A stretch of 64,000 nt of DNA from assembly GCF_030250645.1 (NCBI RefSeq), contig NZ_JASSVS010000001.1, forward strand, positions 372,001-436,000, written 5' to 3'. The DNA is from Marinobacter azerbaijanicus. Lineage in GTDB: Bacteria > Pseudomonadota > Gammaproteobacteria > Pseudomonadales > Oleiphilaceae. This document shows, in pieces, positions 29,073-38,690 of this stretch. The translations under genes and the position numbers were made by a program. How positions within the stretch are numbered: position 1 is the first letter of the stretch; every line of letters begins with the position of its first letter. The notes below the pieces were generated by a model. The model ran no database searches. It saw nothing but the letters and a program-made list of their open reading frames with translations, and was not told the origin of the DNA.

Positions 29073-30287
29073 ATGCAGAACTATCTCAAATCCGCCAAGC
29101 TGGATAACGTGTGTTACGAGATACGTGGAGTGGTTCTGCGTGAAGCCCGTAGACTCGAGGAAGAAGGCCACCGGGTTCTCAAGCTCAACATCGGTAACCC
29201 TGCCGCCTTTGAGCTGGACGTTCCCGAGGAGATCCAGCAGGACGTGATCTACAATATGCACCTGGCCCAGGGTTATGTTGAGTCCAAGGGGCTGTTTTCT
29301 GCCCGTAAGGCAGTGATGCACTATTGCCAGCAACGGGGCATCGACAAGGTGGATATTGACGATATCTTCCTTGGCAATGGCGTAAGCGAGATGATCGTTA
29401 TGTCCATGCAGGCCATGCTCAATACAGGCGACGAAGTGCTGATTCCTGCTCCCGACTACCCTCTCTGGACCGCTGCTGTGACCCTGTCCAGTGGCAAACC
29501 GGTGCACTACCGTTGTGACGAGCAACAGGACTGGTTCCCGGACATTGATGATATCCGCAAGAAAATCACCCGCCGGACCCGGGCCATCGTGCTCATCAAT
29601 CCCAACAACCCGACAGGTGCGGTCTATTCCCGGGAATTGCTGGAACAGGTGGTGGAGCTGGCCCGACAACACAACCTGATCGTGCTCTCGGACGAGATCT
29701 ACGACAAGATCCTATACGATGGCACTGAGCACATTCCCACTGCCTCACTGGCCGACGACGTGCTGTTTTTCACCTATAACGGGTTGTCCAAGAACTACCG
29801 GGCTGCGGGCTATCGTTCAGGCTGGATGATTATCAGCGGCGCCAAGCACCGTGCACGGGACCTGATCGAGGGCATAGAAATGCTTTCCAACATGCGACTG
29901 TGCGCCAATGTTCCGGCCCAGCTTGCCATCCAGACCGCCCTGGGCGGCTACCAGTCTATTGACGACCTGGTAGCACCGGGGGGGCGCCTGTTCGAGCAAC
30001 GGGAAACCGCCTGGAACCTGCTCAATGACATTCCCGGTGTCAGTTGCGTAAAGCCAAAGGGCGCTCTCTATCTGTTTCCGAAGCTGGACCCGAAACGCTT
30101 CCCCATCGTCAACGACGAGAAGCTGGTACTGGATCTTTTGCTACAGGAACGCATTCTGCTGGTTCAGGGCTCGGCCTTCAATATCGACGACAAGCAGCAT
30201 CTGCGCGTTGTATTCCTGCCCCGGGAGGATGCCCTGGAGGATGCCATGAAGCGTCTGGCACACTTCCTGTCTTCCTACCAGCTGTAA
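29073..30287 (+). CDS. alaA: Glutamate-pyruvate aminotransferase AlaA
   Basis: This 404-residue class I aminotransferase has the PLP Lys (K240) in NGLSKNYRAAGYRSGWM, the NPNNPTGAVY loop and a DEIYDKILYD motif. The N-terminus (KSAKLDNVCYEIRGVVLREA) is characteristic of AlaA, which makes alanine from pyruvate and glutamate. It is divergent from gpx across a 216-bp spacer with promoters both ways, and is followed 10 bp later by an unknown small gene. Confidence 0.93.
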   Translation: MQNYLKSAKLDNVCYEIRGVVLREARRLEEEGHRVLKLNIGNPAAFELDVPEEIQQDVIYNMHLAQGYVESKGLFSARKAVMHYCQQRGIDKVDIDDIFLGNGVSEMIVMSMQAMLNTGDEVLIPAPDYPLWTAAVTLSSGKPVHYRCDEQQDWFPDIDDIRKKITRRTRAIVLINPNNPTGAVYSRELLEQVVELARQHNLIVLSDEIYDKILYDGTEHIPTASLADDVLFFTYNGLSKNYRAAGYRSGWMIISGAKHRARDLIEGIEMLSNMRLCANVPAQLAIQTALGGYQSIDDLVAPGGRLFEQRETAWNLLNDIPGVSCVKPKGALYLFPKLDPKRFPIVNDEKLVLDLLLQERILLVQGSAFNIDDKQHLRVVFLPREDALEDAMKRLAHFLSSYQL

Positions 30288-30297
30288 AGGGGGCTTC

Positions 30298-30759
30298 ATG
30301 GCGGACATTCATATTGAGGAGTTCTACAAGGACGCCGCAATCGCACTGGTGCAGCTTTACAATGCCTTTCCCCGCCGCATCAATCTGTTTGTGGAAGACA
30401 TCGCAGGGCCCGATGAGCCGGACGAATTCGGGCTGCACAGCAAACGTCACATGGCCTGCTTCGGTACCCTGCTCTGGCTGGCCGAGGAAGACCTGCTACG
30501 TTATGTGGACACAATCCGCCAGGAAGCACTCGACCAGGCGGTACTGAGCCACCGGGCTTTTGTGCGGATGAGCTCTCCCGCCAGCCCGGACCTTCAGGAA
30601 CAGGTAACAGCTGACAGCGGCGACGACCTGCCGCCAGCCATCCGGGAGGACTTCTCCACCCATATCCACATGCTCCGCACCGCACTTCGAAGTGGCAGTT
30701 CCGCAAAGATCAGCCGGGTGATGCAGGCAACTTTCTTCCGCGACAGCGCCGATCATTAA
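30298..30759 (+). CDS. Unknown acidic 153-residue protein
   Basis: I do not recognise this protein. It starts MADIHIEEFYKDAAIALVQL, has NAFPRRINLFVEDI, then RHMACFGTLLWLAEEDLLRY and a helical C-terminal half. There is no signal peptide or membrane segment, so it should be cytosolic. Its 10-bp distance from alaA suggests cotranscription. Codon use looks like its neighbours. The composition and helix pattern are those of a small folded regulatory or adaptor protein, but I assign no function. Confidence 0.8.
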   Translation: MADIHIEEFYKDAAIALVQLYNAFPRRINLFVEDIAGPDEPDEFGLHSKRHMACFGTLLWLAEEDLLRYVDTIRQEALDQAVLSHRAFVRMSSPASPDLQEQVTADSGDDLPPAIREDFSTHIHMLRTALRSGSSAKISRVMQATFFRDSADH

Positions 30760-30854
30760 ATTGGCGTAAGCCTGTTGAAGCCGGAAACGCTGGCCACATA
30801 TAGCTGTCAGATACACACGCTGCCTGTAGCTGATGATTCAACAAGGAATTCTAG

Positions 30855-31736
30855 ATGCGCATTCTGCTGTTTCTTGCCACCAACCTGGCTGTCATTCTTG
30901 TCGCCAGCTTCACCCTCAGGTTGCTGGGGGTCGACAGTTTCCTTGCCCAGAACGGGATTCAGTATGGCTCACTGCTGGCCTTTGCCGCTGTTTTCGGCTT
31001 CGCCGGTGCGATCATCTCACTACTGATTTCCAAGAAGATGGCCAAATGGAGCACCAAGGCCAGGGTGATCGAATCCCCGCGAACTCCTGCGGAACGCTGG
31101 CTGGTGGATACCGTACGCGAACTGGCAAAGAATGCCGGCATCGGCATGCCTGAAGTAGCCATATTTCCCGCGTCCCAGTCCAACGCTTTTGCCACGGGCT
31201 GGAACAGGAACAATGCCCTGGTGGCGGTCAGTGAAGGCCTGTTGCACCGCTTCAACAAGGACGAAATCCGCGCAGTACTGGGCCATGAAATCGGCCACGT
31301 TGCCAACGGAGACATGGTGACACTGGCCCTGATCCAGGGCGTGGTGAACACCTTCGTGATTTTTGCATCCCGGGTAATCGGCTCGTTTGTGGACCGCGTG
31401 GTGTTCAAGAATGAGAGCGGACATGGCATTGGTTTTTTCGTGGTGAGCATTGCTGCGGAAATCGTTCTGGGCATTCTTGCCAGCACCATTGTGTTCTGGT
31501 TCTCACGCCGCCGGGAATTCCGGGCTGATATTGCCGGGGCCCAGCTGGCAGGCCGGGGCGCGATGATCAATGCGCTGGCGCGGCTGAAACAGGAAAGCGA
31601 AGTGCCGGACCAGATGCCGGACAGTCTTCAGGCGTTCGGTATTAACCGGGGTGCACGTGGCGGGCTCAGTGCACTGTTCATGACCCACCCTCCCCTGGAG
31701 AAACGGATCGAAGCCCTGCAGACAGCTCAGCTGTGA
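30855..31736 (+). CDS. htpX: Membrane zinc metalloprotease HtpX
   Basis: The 293-residue M48 protease has two N-terminal membrane helices, the zinc motif HEIGH (144-148), two further helices, and the third ligand Glu in [13 protein letters not shown]. HtpX degrades misfolded inner-membrane proteins alongside FtsH and is usually under Cpx or similar stress control. Length equals the E. coli enzyme. It is convergent with pdxB, 12 bp apart. Confidence 0.96.
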   Translation: MRILLFLATNLAVILVASFTLRLLGVDSFLAQNGIQYGSLLAFAAVFGFAGAIISLLISKKMAKWSTKARVIESPRTPAERWLVDTVRELAKNAGIGMPEVAIFPASQSNAFATGWNRNNALVAVSEGLLHRFNKDEIRAVLGHEIGHVANGDMVTLALIQGVVNTFVIFASRVIGSFVDRVVFKNESGHGIGFFVVSIAAEIVLGILASTIVFWFSRRREFRADIAGAQLAGRGAMINALARLKQESEVPDQMPDSLQAFGINRGARGGLSALFMTHPPLEKRIEALQTAQL

Positions 31737-31748
31737 CCAGAAGGGACA

Positions 31749-32903
31749 CTAGAGCTTGAGCTTGAACCCAAGGGCCCGGAAAGTATCCTGCATGGACTTG
31801 CTGGTGCCCTTTAGCTGTATCTTGACACTGGAAAACTCCCGACGAACGGGGTACTCCCTGCGCAGCCGGTCAAACGCCTGGCCGCGCTCCTCCGCAGGCA
31901 GCGCCATAGCCAGGCGCATGCGGGCATCATCCCGGCGTGGATCGTAACAGGACCGCATGGCAATATTTGCCGAATCCATTTCAACCGCTGCGCTGGTGAA
32001 CGACAGCTTGCTTAACGCCGGCTCTGGCAGGAATTGACCAGCCTTCTTCCGGACGGGAAGCCCCATATTGCGGCTCAACGCCTGATAGACCAGTTCGCTG
32101 CCCTGCACTTTGCCCTCCAGGCTGTAGCCGGCAATATGAGGTGTTGCAAGCCAGACTCTGTCGAGCAATTCGGTATGGATGCGGGGCTCGTGCTCCCAGA
32201 CATCGAGCACAACGGTGGGTGCATTGGGCTCGTCCAGACGCGCCAGCAAGGCCGAGGTATCGATCACCTCGCCGCGACTGGTATTGATTAGCAACTGGTG
32301 CTCCCTCAACGCGGAGAGCTTCTCCTGATCGAACATGTGAAGTGTGGCATGGCCTCCCTCCCGGCTCAGCGGCGTATGCAGCGTTACCACGTCGCAGGCC
32401 ATGACTTCACTGAGACTGGCAAACTCCTGTCCTTCGTCACCCTCCCGTTCGGCCCGTGGCGGGTCGCACAGCAGAACATCAAAACCCAGTCGGTCCAGTT
32501 TGTGAGCCAGCTCTCCACCCACATTGCCAGCACCCACTATACCGACACTGAGTTTCGACCAATCGGCCACACCCCGCCTTTCGGCATGCAGCGAGATCAC
32601 TGACAGCACATATTCCACCACGCTGTTGGCGTTACAGCCGGGAGCTGCGGAAAATGCGATACCACTGGATTCCAGCCATTCAAGGTCGACGTGATCGGTG
32701 CCGATGGTGCAGGTGCCCACGAAGCGGACACGACTCCCCTCCAGCAACGCCCGGTTAACCCGGGTAACTGAGCGGACCAGCAGTATATCGGCGTTCTGCA
32801 CGTCTGCCGCTGTCATGGTGCGACCGGATACCGGGCGTATATCGCCGATGTCGCCGAAAAACGAATCCAGTAAGGGTATGTTCTCGTCTGCTACAATCAG
32901 CAT
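31749..32903 (-). CDS. pdxB: Erythronate-4-phosphate dehydrogenase
   Basis: The 384-residue D-2-hydroxyacid dehydrogenase has the NAD motif VGIVGAGNVGGELAHKL, the catalytic Arg/Glu/His region (NTSRGEVIDT, ATPHIAGYSLEGK) and a C-terminal dimerisation domain unique to PdxB. It oxidises erythronate 4-phosphate in pyridoxal phosphate synthesis. It is the last gene of an epmC-rhlB-pdxB run on the minus strand, 19 bp after rhlB. Confidence 0.95.
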   Translation of the reverse strand: MLIVADENIPLLDSFFGDIGDIRPVSGRTMTAADVQNADILLVRSVTRVNRALLEGSRVRFVGTCTIGTDHVDLEWLESSGIAFSAAPGCNANSVVEYVLSVISLHAERRGVADWSKLSVGIVGAGNVGGELAHKLDRLGFDVLLCDPPRAEREGDEGQEFASLSEVMACDVVTLHTPLSREGGHATLHMFDQEKLSALREHQLLINTSRGEVIDTSALLARLDEPNAPTVVLDVWEHEPRIHTELLDRVWLATPHIAGYSLEGKVQGSELVYQALSRNMGLPVRKKAGQFLPEPALSKLSFTSAAVEMDSANIAMRSCYDPRRDDARMRLAMALPAEERGQAFDRLRREYPVRREFSSVKIQLKGTSKSMQDTFRALGFKLKL

Positions 32904-32922
32904 GATCCTGCTTCCCTAACCA

Positions 32923-34209
32923 TCAGTTCCTGCGCTGGCGCTGGTTACCACTCCGGGCACCCTGGCTGCGGCCGCCCTGGGGGCGCCGACTGCCCCGTTT
33001 GCGGGTAATCGGCGGTTTAGCGAGTTCCGTCATCAGTTCTTCATCCGGCACTGCCGTGGTGAGCTTCTGACTGATGTAGGATTCTATGGCCGGCAGTGAG
33101 AAGGCATCGTCCTCACTGGCAAAACTTATGGATACGCCGTGCTTCCCTGCCCGGCCGGTACGCCCAATCCGGTGGACGTAATCCTCGGCATTATCCGGCA
33201 GATTATAGTTGAATACGTGGGTCACACCATCAACATGAATGCCGCGCCCGGCGACATCAGTGGCCACCAGTACCTGGATGCTGCCATTCTTGAACTGTTC
33301 CAGTGTCTTGAGGCGTTTATTCTGGGCAATTTCACCGGACATCAGCGCCACCTTTATGCCCTGATTGCGCAGGTCCTCGTCCAGATCGCGACACTGATCA
33401 CGACGATTGGCGAATACAAGGGCCTTTTCAACCTCGGGGCGCTGGAGGTAGTTCACCAGTACCGGCAGTTTTTCGTCCTCACCCACCAGGTAAACAGTCT
33501 GTTTAACCCGTTCAGCGGTTTTCTGCTCCGGTTCAATCTCGACAAATTCAGCGTTCCGGGTCCACATGGAAGCCAGGTTGAGAACGTCCTGGTTGAAGGT
33601 GGCACTGAATAGCAGGGTCTGGCGTTCTTCCTTGGGGGTGCACTTGCGGATAATCCGCTTTACATCCGGGATAAAGCCCATGTCCAGCATTCTGTCCGCT
33701 TCGTCGAGTATGAGAATATCGATCTGGTCCAGAAAGACGTCCTGGGAGCCCAGAAAATCAATCAGCCGCCCGGGCGTTGCCACCAGGATATCGACGATTT
33801 CGTTCTGCAACTGGTCCCGCTGTTTGTCGTAGTTCATACCGCCAACCACGGTCACCACGTTGTGGCCGGTATATCCGCAAAGCTGCTCTGCGTCCTTGGC
33901 AATCTGCATGGCCAACTCCCGGGTTGGCGCCAGTGCAAGTACCCGTGGCTCGGAAGCGAAACGGTCCTCCTCGGGGATTGGCGTTTCCAGCATGCTCTGA
34001 ATGGCGGTAATGAGGAAGGCGGCGGTTTTGCCAGTTCCGGTCTGCGCCTGGCCGATCAGATCCTGGCAGGCAAGAGTGAACGGAAGGGTTTCTGCCTGGA
34101 TTGGCGTGCAATGCTCAAATCCGATATCGGTGATGGCGTCGAGTACTCGCTGGTCAAGGTTCAGATCCTTGAAAAGCGTTTTTCCGGGTACGGGTGCGTC
34201 AGATGTCAT
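32923..34209 (-). CDS. rhlB: DEAD-box RNA helicase RhlB
   Basis: This 428-residue helicase has the Q motif, Walker A AQTGTGKTAAF, DEAD box LDEADRMLDMGF, SATF and HRIGRTGRAG. The C-terminal tail is very Arg/Gly/Gln-rich (SRRPQGGRSQGARSGNQRQR), suiting RNA binding and the degradosome link of RhlB. Other RhlE/SrmB types cannot be fully excluded, but the N-terminus (FKDLNLDQRVLDAITDIGF) favours RhlB. It begins 6 bp after epmC. Confidence 0.88.
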   Translation of the reverse strand: MTSDAPVPGKTLFKDLNLDQRVLDAITDIGFEHCTPIQAETLPFTLACQDLIGQAQTGTGKTAAFLITAIQSMLETPIPEEDRFASEPRVLALAPTRELAMQIAKDAEQLCGYTGHNVVTVVGGMNYDKQRDQLQNEIVDILVATPGRLIDFLGSQDVFLDQIDILILDEADRMLDMGFIPDVKRIIRKCTPKEERQTLLFSATFNQDVLNLASMWTRNAEFVEIEPEQKTAERVKQTVYLVGEDEKLPVLVNYLQRPEVEKALVFANRRDQCRDLDEDLRNQGIKVALMSGEIAQNKRLKTLEQFKNGSIQVLVATDVAGRGIHVDGVTHVFNYNLPDNAEDYVHRIGRTGRAGKHGVSISFASEDDAFSLPAIESYISQKLTTAVPDEELMTELAKPPITRKRGSRRPQGGRSQGARSGNQRQRRN

Positions 34210-34215
34210 ATTACT

Positions 34216-34794
34216 TCAATCTACCTCGGTTTCTGTGGCGGAACATTCGGGCATCAGGCGCCTGGTCTCTTTCTTCCAGACTTCGTTGAAATCAGCCTCG
34301 GTTCCATAAAATGTCCTGAGCGTTTGAAAGAACATGCCAGCGCGGACCGGCAAGCCGTGCTCCAGGTAATCATTGGCCTGCGCTGTCACATTTCTGCGAA
34401 AAGCGTGTTCGTCCCATGCTCCGTTACCGGACAGGTTGTCGACGCTGACATGAAACCGGGCACCTGCGGCCACTGAAAAAAGCCATTCCAGGGCCTGGGG
34501 CTTGATCTCAGCCTTTTCAAAGGCCCGCTGTTGCTCCACGCTGCGACCATCGGGGCAGTACCAATAACCGAAATCCCTGAGTGTGCGACGGTGCTCACCG
34601 GCGATACACCAGTGACTGATTTCATGCAGCGCACTGGCATAATAGCCGTGAGCAAAGATAATCTGTGCGAAGCCGTCAGGCTCCGTCGCTGGCAAATACT
34701 CGGGTTCATCGCCGCCCCTGACCAGTACAGTCCGGTATTTTGCCCGGAACAGGTCATTAAACAGCATGATAAGATCGTCTGGATCATGTCTCAT
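34216..34794 (-). CDS. epmC: Elongation factor P hydroxylase EpmC
   Basis: The 192-residue protein has HEISH (57-61) in YYASALHEISHWCIAGEHRR (quoted residues are the metal-binding region) and the conserved FGYWYCPDGRSVEQQ. EpmC hydroxylates the beta-lysylated Lys of EF-P. The ATG at 34794 is chosen; the longer frame to 34878 would overlap the divergent dsbD leader. The partners epmA and epmB are not in this window. Confidence 0.92.
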   Translation of the reverse strand: MRHDPDDLIMLFNDLFRAKYRTVLVRGGDEPEYLPATEPDGFAQIIFAHGYYASALHEISHWCIAGEHRRTLRDFGYWYCPDGRSVEQQRAFEKAEIKPQALEWLFSVAAGARFHVSVDNLSGNGAWDEHAFRRNVTAQANDYLEHGLPVRAGMFFQTLRTFYGTEADFNEVWKKETRRLMPECSATETEVD

Positions 34795-34944
34795 GGGACG
34801 AGTATTGTGCGACTTTAGACCGTTCAATACCAGAGGGAACTTTTGCCTGGCAACTGTGTCCACTGCAACCTGAGACAATGCTTTCCAATGTCCCTGGCGT
34901 CAACGCCGGACGGACCCGGATCCACCAACGGTAATCGATTGACT

Positions 34945-36858
34945 ATGACAGGCAGCACAACGACCTCATGCAGTATTGCCCCCATCAGGGTTCTGAGCCG
35001 CTTATTCCTGCTTCTGGCGTTGTCCGTCTTCCCGGCAATCACCTTCGGTGCCGGCAACTCCCTGTTCGGCAATGGGAACGACTTCCTCCCCGTTGATGAA
35101 GCCCTGCCATTCAGCTTTACCACCGATACTGACGCTGTTGTATTGTCCTGGGACATAGCGCCCGGCCACTACCTGTATCAAGGGCGTATCAGCATCACAA
35201 CCAATGCCGAGGGTGTCGAACTGGGCGAGCCGGCGTTTTCCTACACCGGTACCGACACGGAAGATGAGTTCTTTGGCAAGGTCACGGTCTTCTATGACCC
35301 GGTCGAGGCCCGGGTACCGGTAAATCTTCCCGAGGGGGTCCGCGAAGCAGAGCTACAGGTGACCTATCAGGGCTGTGCCAAGGCCGGGCTCTGCTACCCA
35401 CCCCAGACCCGGGATGTACTCTATTACGCCAGCGCAGGAAGTGATGGCGGGCCAACGGCCGCTGGCAGCTCAGGCTCAGGGGGATCGGTATCTTCCGGCA
35501 TCAGCCCGACGACGCCCGACGACACTTCCACGGCAACTGGCCTGGCCGGTTTTCTCGCCAATCAGTCCACCCTGGTCATTGCCGGACTGTTTCTGTTGCT
35601 GGGGCTCGGGCTGACGTTTACACCCTGCGTACTGCCCATGGTGCCGATCATTTCATCCCTGGTTTCCTCCCGTAACACCAGCACAACCGGCCATGCATTA
35701 CTGCTTTCCGGTAGTTATGTGCTGGGCATGGCGCTGACCTATGCCGCGGCAGGTGTCATTACCGGGTTACTGGGGGCAAGCTTCAACCTGCAGGCCCAAC
35801 TCCAATCCCCCTGGGTACTGGGCGTTTTTGCGGCGCTGTTTGTGTTGTTTGCTCTATCCATGTTCAATCTGTTTGAAATCCAGCTGCCACGGTTTATTCG
35901 CGAACCGCTTGATAATGCCAGTCACCGCCTCACCGGAACCCGCGTAGCCAGCATTTTTGGCATTGGGTCTCTCTCGGCCCTGATTGTTTCTCCCTGCGTT
36001 TCCGCCCCCCTTGCCGGCAGCCTGTTATATATCAGCACCACTCAGGATGCGGTGATCGGCGGTGTCGCCCTGTTCGCCCTCGGGCTGGGCATGGGTATTC
36101 CGCTGATACTGGTGGCTGTGGGTGGCCGCAAACTGCTCCCCACCACTGGCCCCTGGATGAATGTCGTCAAATCCTTTTATGGCGTCATGCTGTTGGCGGT
36201 TGCCATCTGGCTCGTGGAAAGGATGGTGCCCGCGTGGCTGGCGCTGACCCTGTGGGGCCTGTTGGTGGCAATTACCGGCGTTCAACTGGGCGCTTTTGAC
36301 GCCGCAAAAGCTGGATGGGAGCGTACCCGCAAGGGAATGGGGCTGGTCATGTTTGCCTACGGCATGGCCCTGCTTGCCGGGGCTGTGTCCGGGGCAAACG
36401 ATCCTCTCAAGCCCCTGGCAGCGTTTACGGCGTCGAGCCAACCCGTGGTTGGAAGCGCCTCGGCCGGGGCAGCCGCCACTCACGCGGAATTTATCCGACT
36501 GGAATCTCCGGCTGATATTCGCAGTGAACTCAGACAGGCCAGCCGGAATGGCACACCAGTGATGCTCGACTTTTATGCCGACTGGTGCATCTCCTGCAAG
36601 GTGATGGAACGCAACGTATTCAGTGACAGCACAGTTATCCAGGCGTTGGCCCCCTATAAGCTCCTGCAGCTGGATATGACGGACAATACGCCGGAACAAC
36701 AGGCCTTACTGGATGAACTCGGCCTGTTCGGACCGCCTGCGATCCTGTTTTACAGAGACAACGGCACAGAAATCGGAACGGCCCGTGTACTCGGAGAAAT
36801 GGACCGTGACCAGTTTCTGACCCATCTCAACACACTTGGCTATTCCTCCGAATCCTGA
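34945..36858 (+). CDS. dsbD: Thiol:disulfide interchange protein DsbD
   Basis: The 637-residue protein has a signal peptide, an N-terminal periplasmic domain with its Cys pair (GCAKAGLCYPP), an eight-helix membrane domain with Cys in TFTPCVLPMVP and VSPCVSAPLAG, and a C-terminal thioredoxin domain with CISC (C548, C551). It carries electrons from cytosolic thioredoxin to the periplasm for DsbC, DsbG and cytochrome c maturation, relevant to the cbb3 cytochromes. The start is uncertain: ATG 34945 gives a clean signal peptide, while the frame is open to 34843. Confidence 0.94.
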   Translation: MTGSTTTSCSIAPIRVLSRLFLLLALSVFPAITFGAGNSLFGNGNDFLPVDEALPFSFTTDTDAVVLSWDIAPGHYLYQGRISITTNAEGVELGEPAFSYTGTDTEDEFFGKVTVFYDPVEARVPVNLPEGVREAELQVTYQGCAKAGLCYPPQTRDVLYYASAGSDGGPTAAGSSGSGGSVSSGISPTTPDDTSTATGLAGFLANQSTLVIAGLFLLLGLGLTFTPCVLPMVPIISSLVSSRNTSTTGHALLLSGSYVLGMALTYAAAGVITGLLGASFNLQAQLQSPWVLGVFAALFVLFALSMFNLFEIQLPRFIREPLDNASHRLTGTRVASIFGIGSLSALIVSPCVSAPLAGSLLYISTTQDAVIGGVALFALGLGMGIPLILVAVGGRKLLPTTGPWMNVVKSFYGVMLLAVAIWLVERMVPAWLALTLWGLLVAITGVQLGAFDAAKAGWERTRKGMGLVMFAYGMALLAGAVSGANDPLKPLAAFTASSQPVVGSASAGAAATHAEFIRLESPADIRSELRQASRNGTPVMLDFYADWCISCKVMERNVFSDSTVIQALAPYKLLQLDMTDNTPEQQALLDELGLFGPPAILFYRDNGTEIGTARVLGEMDRDQFLTHLNTLGYSSES

Positions 36859-36867
36859 ACACCAGGT

Positions 36868-37107
36868 TCAGCCACCCCGACGGATAAAGAACACGAACCC
36901 CTCTTCATCCTCGGCGCTGTAGACCAATTCGTGATCAAGAAACTGGCAGAATCGCGGAATATCCCGGGTTGTGGAAGGATCAGTTGCCACTACCTTCAAC
37001 ACTGCACCCGGACTGATCTCAACGATCCGGTTGTGCAGCATCATCACCGGTTCCGGGCAAAATAGCCCCCGGGCATCCAGCTCTGCGTCAAAATCCGGCT
37101 GTCCCAA
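36868..37107 (-). CDS. tusA: Sulfurtransferase TusA
   Basis: The 79-residue protein has the SirA/TusA fold with the sulfur-carrying Cys in [13 protein letters not shown] (C17). TusA passes sulfur from IscS to TusBCD/E and then MnmA (18109). The start codon is TTG at 37107 behind a strong GGAGGA box, and no ATG is available in frame nearby. It is convergent with dsbD, 9 bp apart. Confidence 0.94.
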   Translation of the reverse strand: MGQPDFDAELDARGLFCPEPVMMLHNRIVEISPGAVLKVVATDPSTTRDIPRFCQFLDHELVYSAEDEEGFVFFIRRGG

Positions 37108-37149
37108 TGTCGTTCCTCCTGAAATTCCACCTGAAATTTACAAAATTCG

Positions 37150-37158
37150 TGCTAAATT
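37150..37158 (+). promoter_or_regulatory. Extended -10 before the ABM-fold gene
   Basis: TGCTAAATT, 38 bp before the ATG at 37196. Upstream, CCTGAAATT occurs twice at a 12-bp interval (37118 and 37130), which could bind a regulator or be chance. Confidence 0.4.
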
Positions 37159-37195
37159 ATTGTTTATAGTTGTCAAAAAACAAACGAGGTAAGCA

Positions 37196-37483
37196 ATGAT
37201 CCGGGTGCTGATTGAACGCCATATCGCCGAATCACTTGAACCTGTCTATGAGGAGCGATCCCGCAGGGTCCTTCAGAACGCTGTGGCCGCGCCTGGCTTT
37301 GTGTCCGGTGAGACTCTCGTGGACACCAGTGATCCTAACCATCGGTTTACCCTTGCCAACTGGCGCTCAGAAGCAGACTGGCAACGCTGGTACCTGTCTG
37401 ATGAACGCCGCGAGCTGATGGCTGAACTGATTCCGATGATGGATCGCGACGAAATCATCACCGTGCTCAAGCACAGCGACTGA
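37196..37483 (+). CDS. ABM-fold (antibiotic biosynthesis monooxygenase-like) small protein
   Basis: This 95-residue protein fits the dimeric alpha/beta ABM barrel: MIRVLIERHIAESLEPVYEE, then PGFVSGETLVDTSDPNHRF and ANWRSEADWQRWYLSDERR. Family members include haem-degrading and quinol-type monooxygenases, but most small bacterial versions have no known substrate. It is divergent from tusA and convergent with rlmM. RBS ACGAGG precedes the ATG. Confidence 0.8.
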   Translation: MIRVLIERHIAESLEPVYEERSRRVLQNAVAAPGFVSGETLVDTSDPNHRFTLANWRSEADWQRWYLSDERRELMAELIPMMDRDEIITVLKHSD

Positions 37484-37500
37484 CAACGGAACCCGGGCGC

Positions 37501-38577
37501 TCAGGCCAGTCGCTCGATAAAACAGGTGATCTCCTCACGGTCATGATAGAGGTGGCGGGCCCGGATACGAAAGTTCATTTCGGTCCGGGCCAGTCCCTGC
37601 TCCAGGATATCCCGGCAAATCAACCACTCGTCATAACGCTTTTTCATTGGCAGTTTGAGGTTGAACACCGTATAGCGACACAACTTCTGATTCAGCCAGT
37701 CCACGGCAAGTGCGGCGGTACGGCGAGGGTGATCGACAATGTCGCAGACCATCCAGTCCACGCCCCGCCTGGGTTTCCACTGGTAGCCATCTGCCTCGAT
37801 ATGCTCAACATGGCCGGATGCCATCAGCTCACTGTTCATCGGCCCGTTATCAACCGCCGTTACCATCATGCCCTGCCTGACCAGTTGCCATGTCCAGCCT
37901 CCCGGTGCCGCACCGAGATCCACGGCCTGTTTTCCGCCACCCAAGTAATCAAGCTCCTCGCCGGGCGGCAGAAATACCTTCCAGGCTTCTTCGAGCTTCA
38001 GGGCCGAGCGACTGGGAGCCGAGGCAGGCAGCCGCAGGCGGGGAATCCCGCTGACGAAACGGGCCCGATTGCCCGATACGCTTACCCCGGCAATGACCCG
38101 GTCAAATCCCAGAAGCAGCAGTTCAAGCCTTGCCGGTGCGTCGGCCTGAGGTTCGGACTGCAGCAAACCCGCTCCCCGCAGTCCCCGTGAAAGCGGTGAC
38201 ACCCATTTGCGTGCAAAATTACCCAGGTCCGCATCGGCGTTGTTTTCCGGTAACCGGATTTCCACCCGGGCACAGGTCGGAAACTCCGCATCCACCGACT
38301 TCAGACTATCGATAACGGCACCCACCCGGTCGGCCGGGGGCAACGCCACGTCTGCCAGAACAACAAACCAGTCCCTGACAAACACCAGCGTGTGGACAGA
38401 CAGCCGCGCCAGCAGCGTGTCCGCCAATGCCGGCCCCGGAAGATTGAAGATGACAAAGCCCTGGGCAGCGGCTGGTTCGAAGTAGCCATATACCCCCAGG
38501 GCCGCGGCTGTATCGGTTAGCTCCCGGCCTGCTTCAGTCTCGAAGCCTGGCCGGCAGAAGGCAATCAGTTGTTCCAT
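37501..38577 (-). CDS. rlmM: 23S rRNA (C2498-2'-O)-methyltransferase RlmM
   Basis: The 358-residue protein has an N-terminal THUMP-like domain and a C-terminal Rossmann methyltransferase with the SAM-binding AVDLGAAPGGWTWQLVRQG, and the K-D-K-E set in DWMVCDIVDHPRRTA and FNLKLPMKKRYDEW. It methylates C2498 of 23S rRNA. The length matches E. coli RlmM. It stands alone between the ABM gene and the diguanylate cyclase. Confidence 0.95.
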   Translation of the reverse strand: MEQLIAFCRPGFETEAGRELTDTAAALGVYGYFEPAAAQGFVIFNLPGPALADTLLARLSVHTLVFVRDWFVVLADVALPPADRVGAVIDSLKSVDAEFPTCARVEIRLPENNADADLGNFARKWVSPLSRGLRGAGLLQSEPQADAPARLELLLLGFDRVIAGVSVSGNRARFVSGIPRLRLPASAPSRSALKLEEAWKVFLPPGEELDYLGGGKQAVDLGAAPGGWTWQLVRQGMMVTAVDNGPMNSELMASGHVEHIEADGYQWKPRRGVDWMVCDIVDHPRRTAALAVDWLNQKLCRYTVFNLKLPMKKRYDEWLICRDILEQGLARTEMNFRIRARHLYHDREEITCFIERLA

Positions 38578-38690
38578 CCATCACCTGAACAGGACCCGTT
38601 TCGGGAACCCTTAAATTTGAAACTGTTTAACATCCACACGGCTCGCAATTGACTACACTATTGGGCTTTCCGCTGGCAGGAATACCCTTA

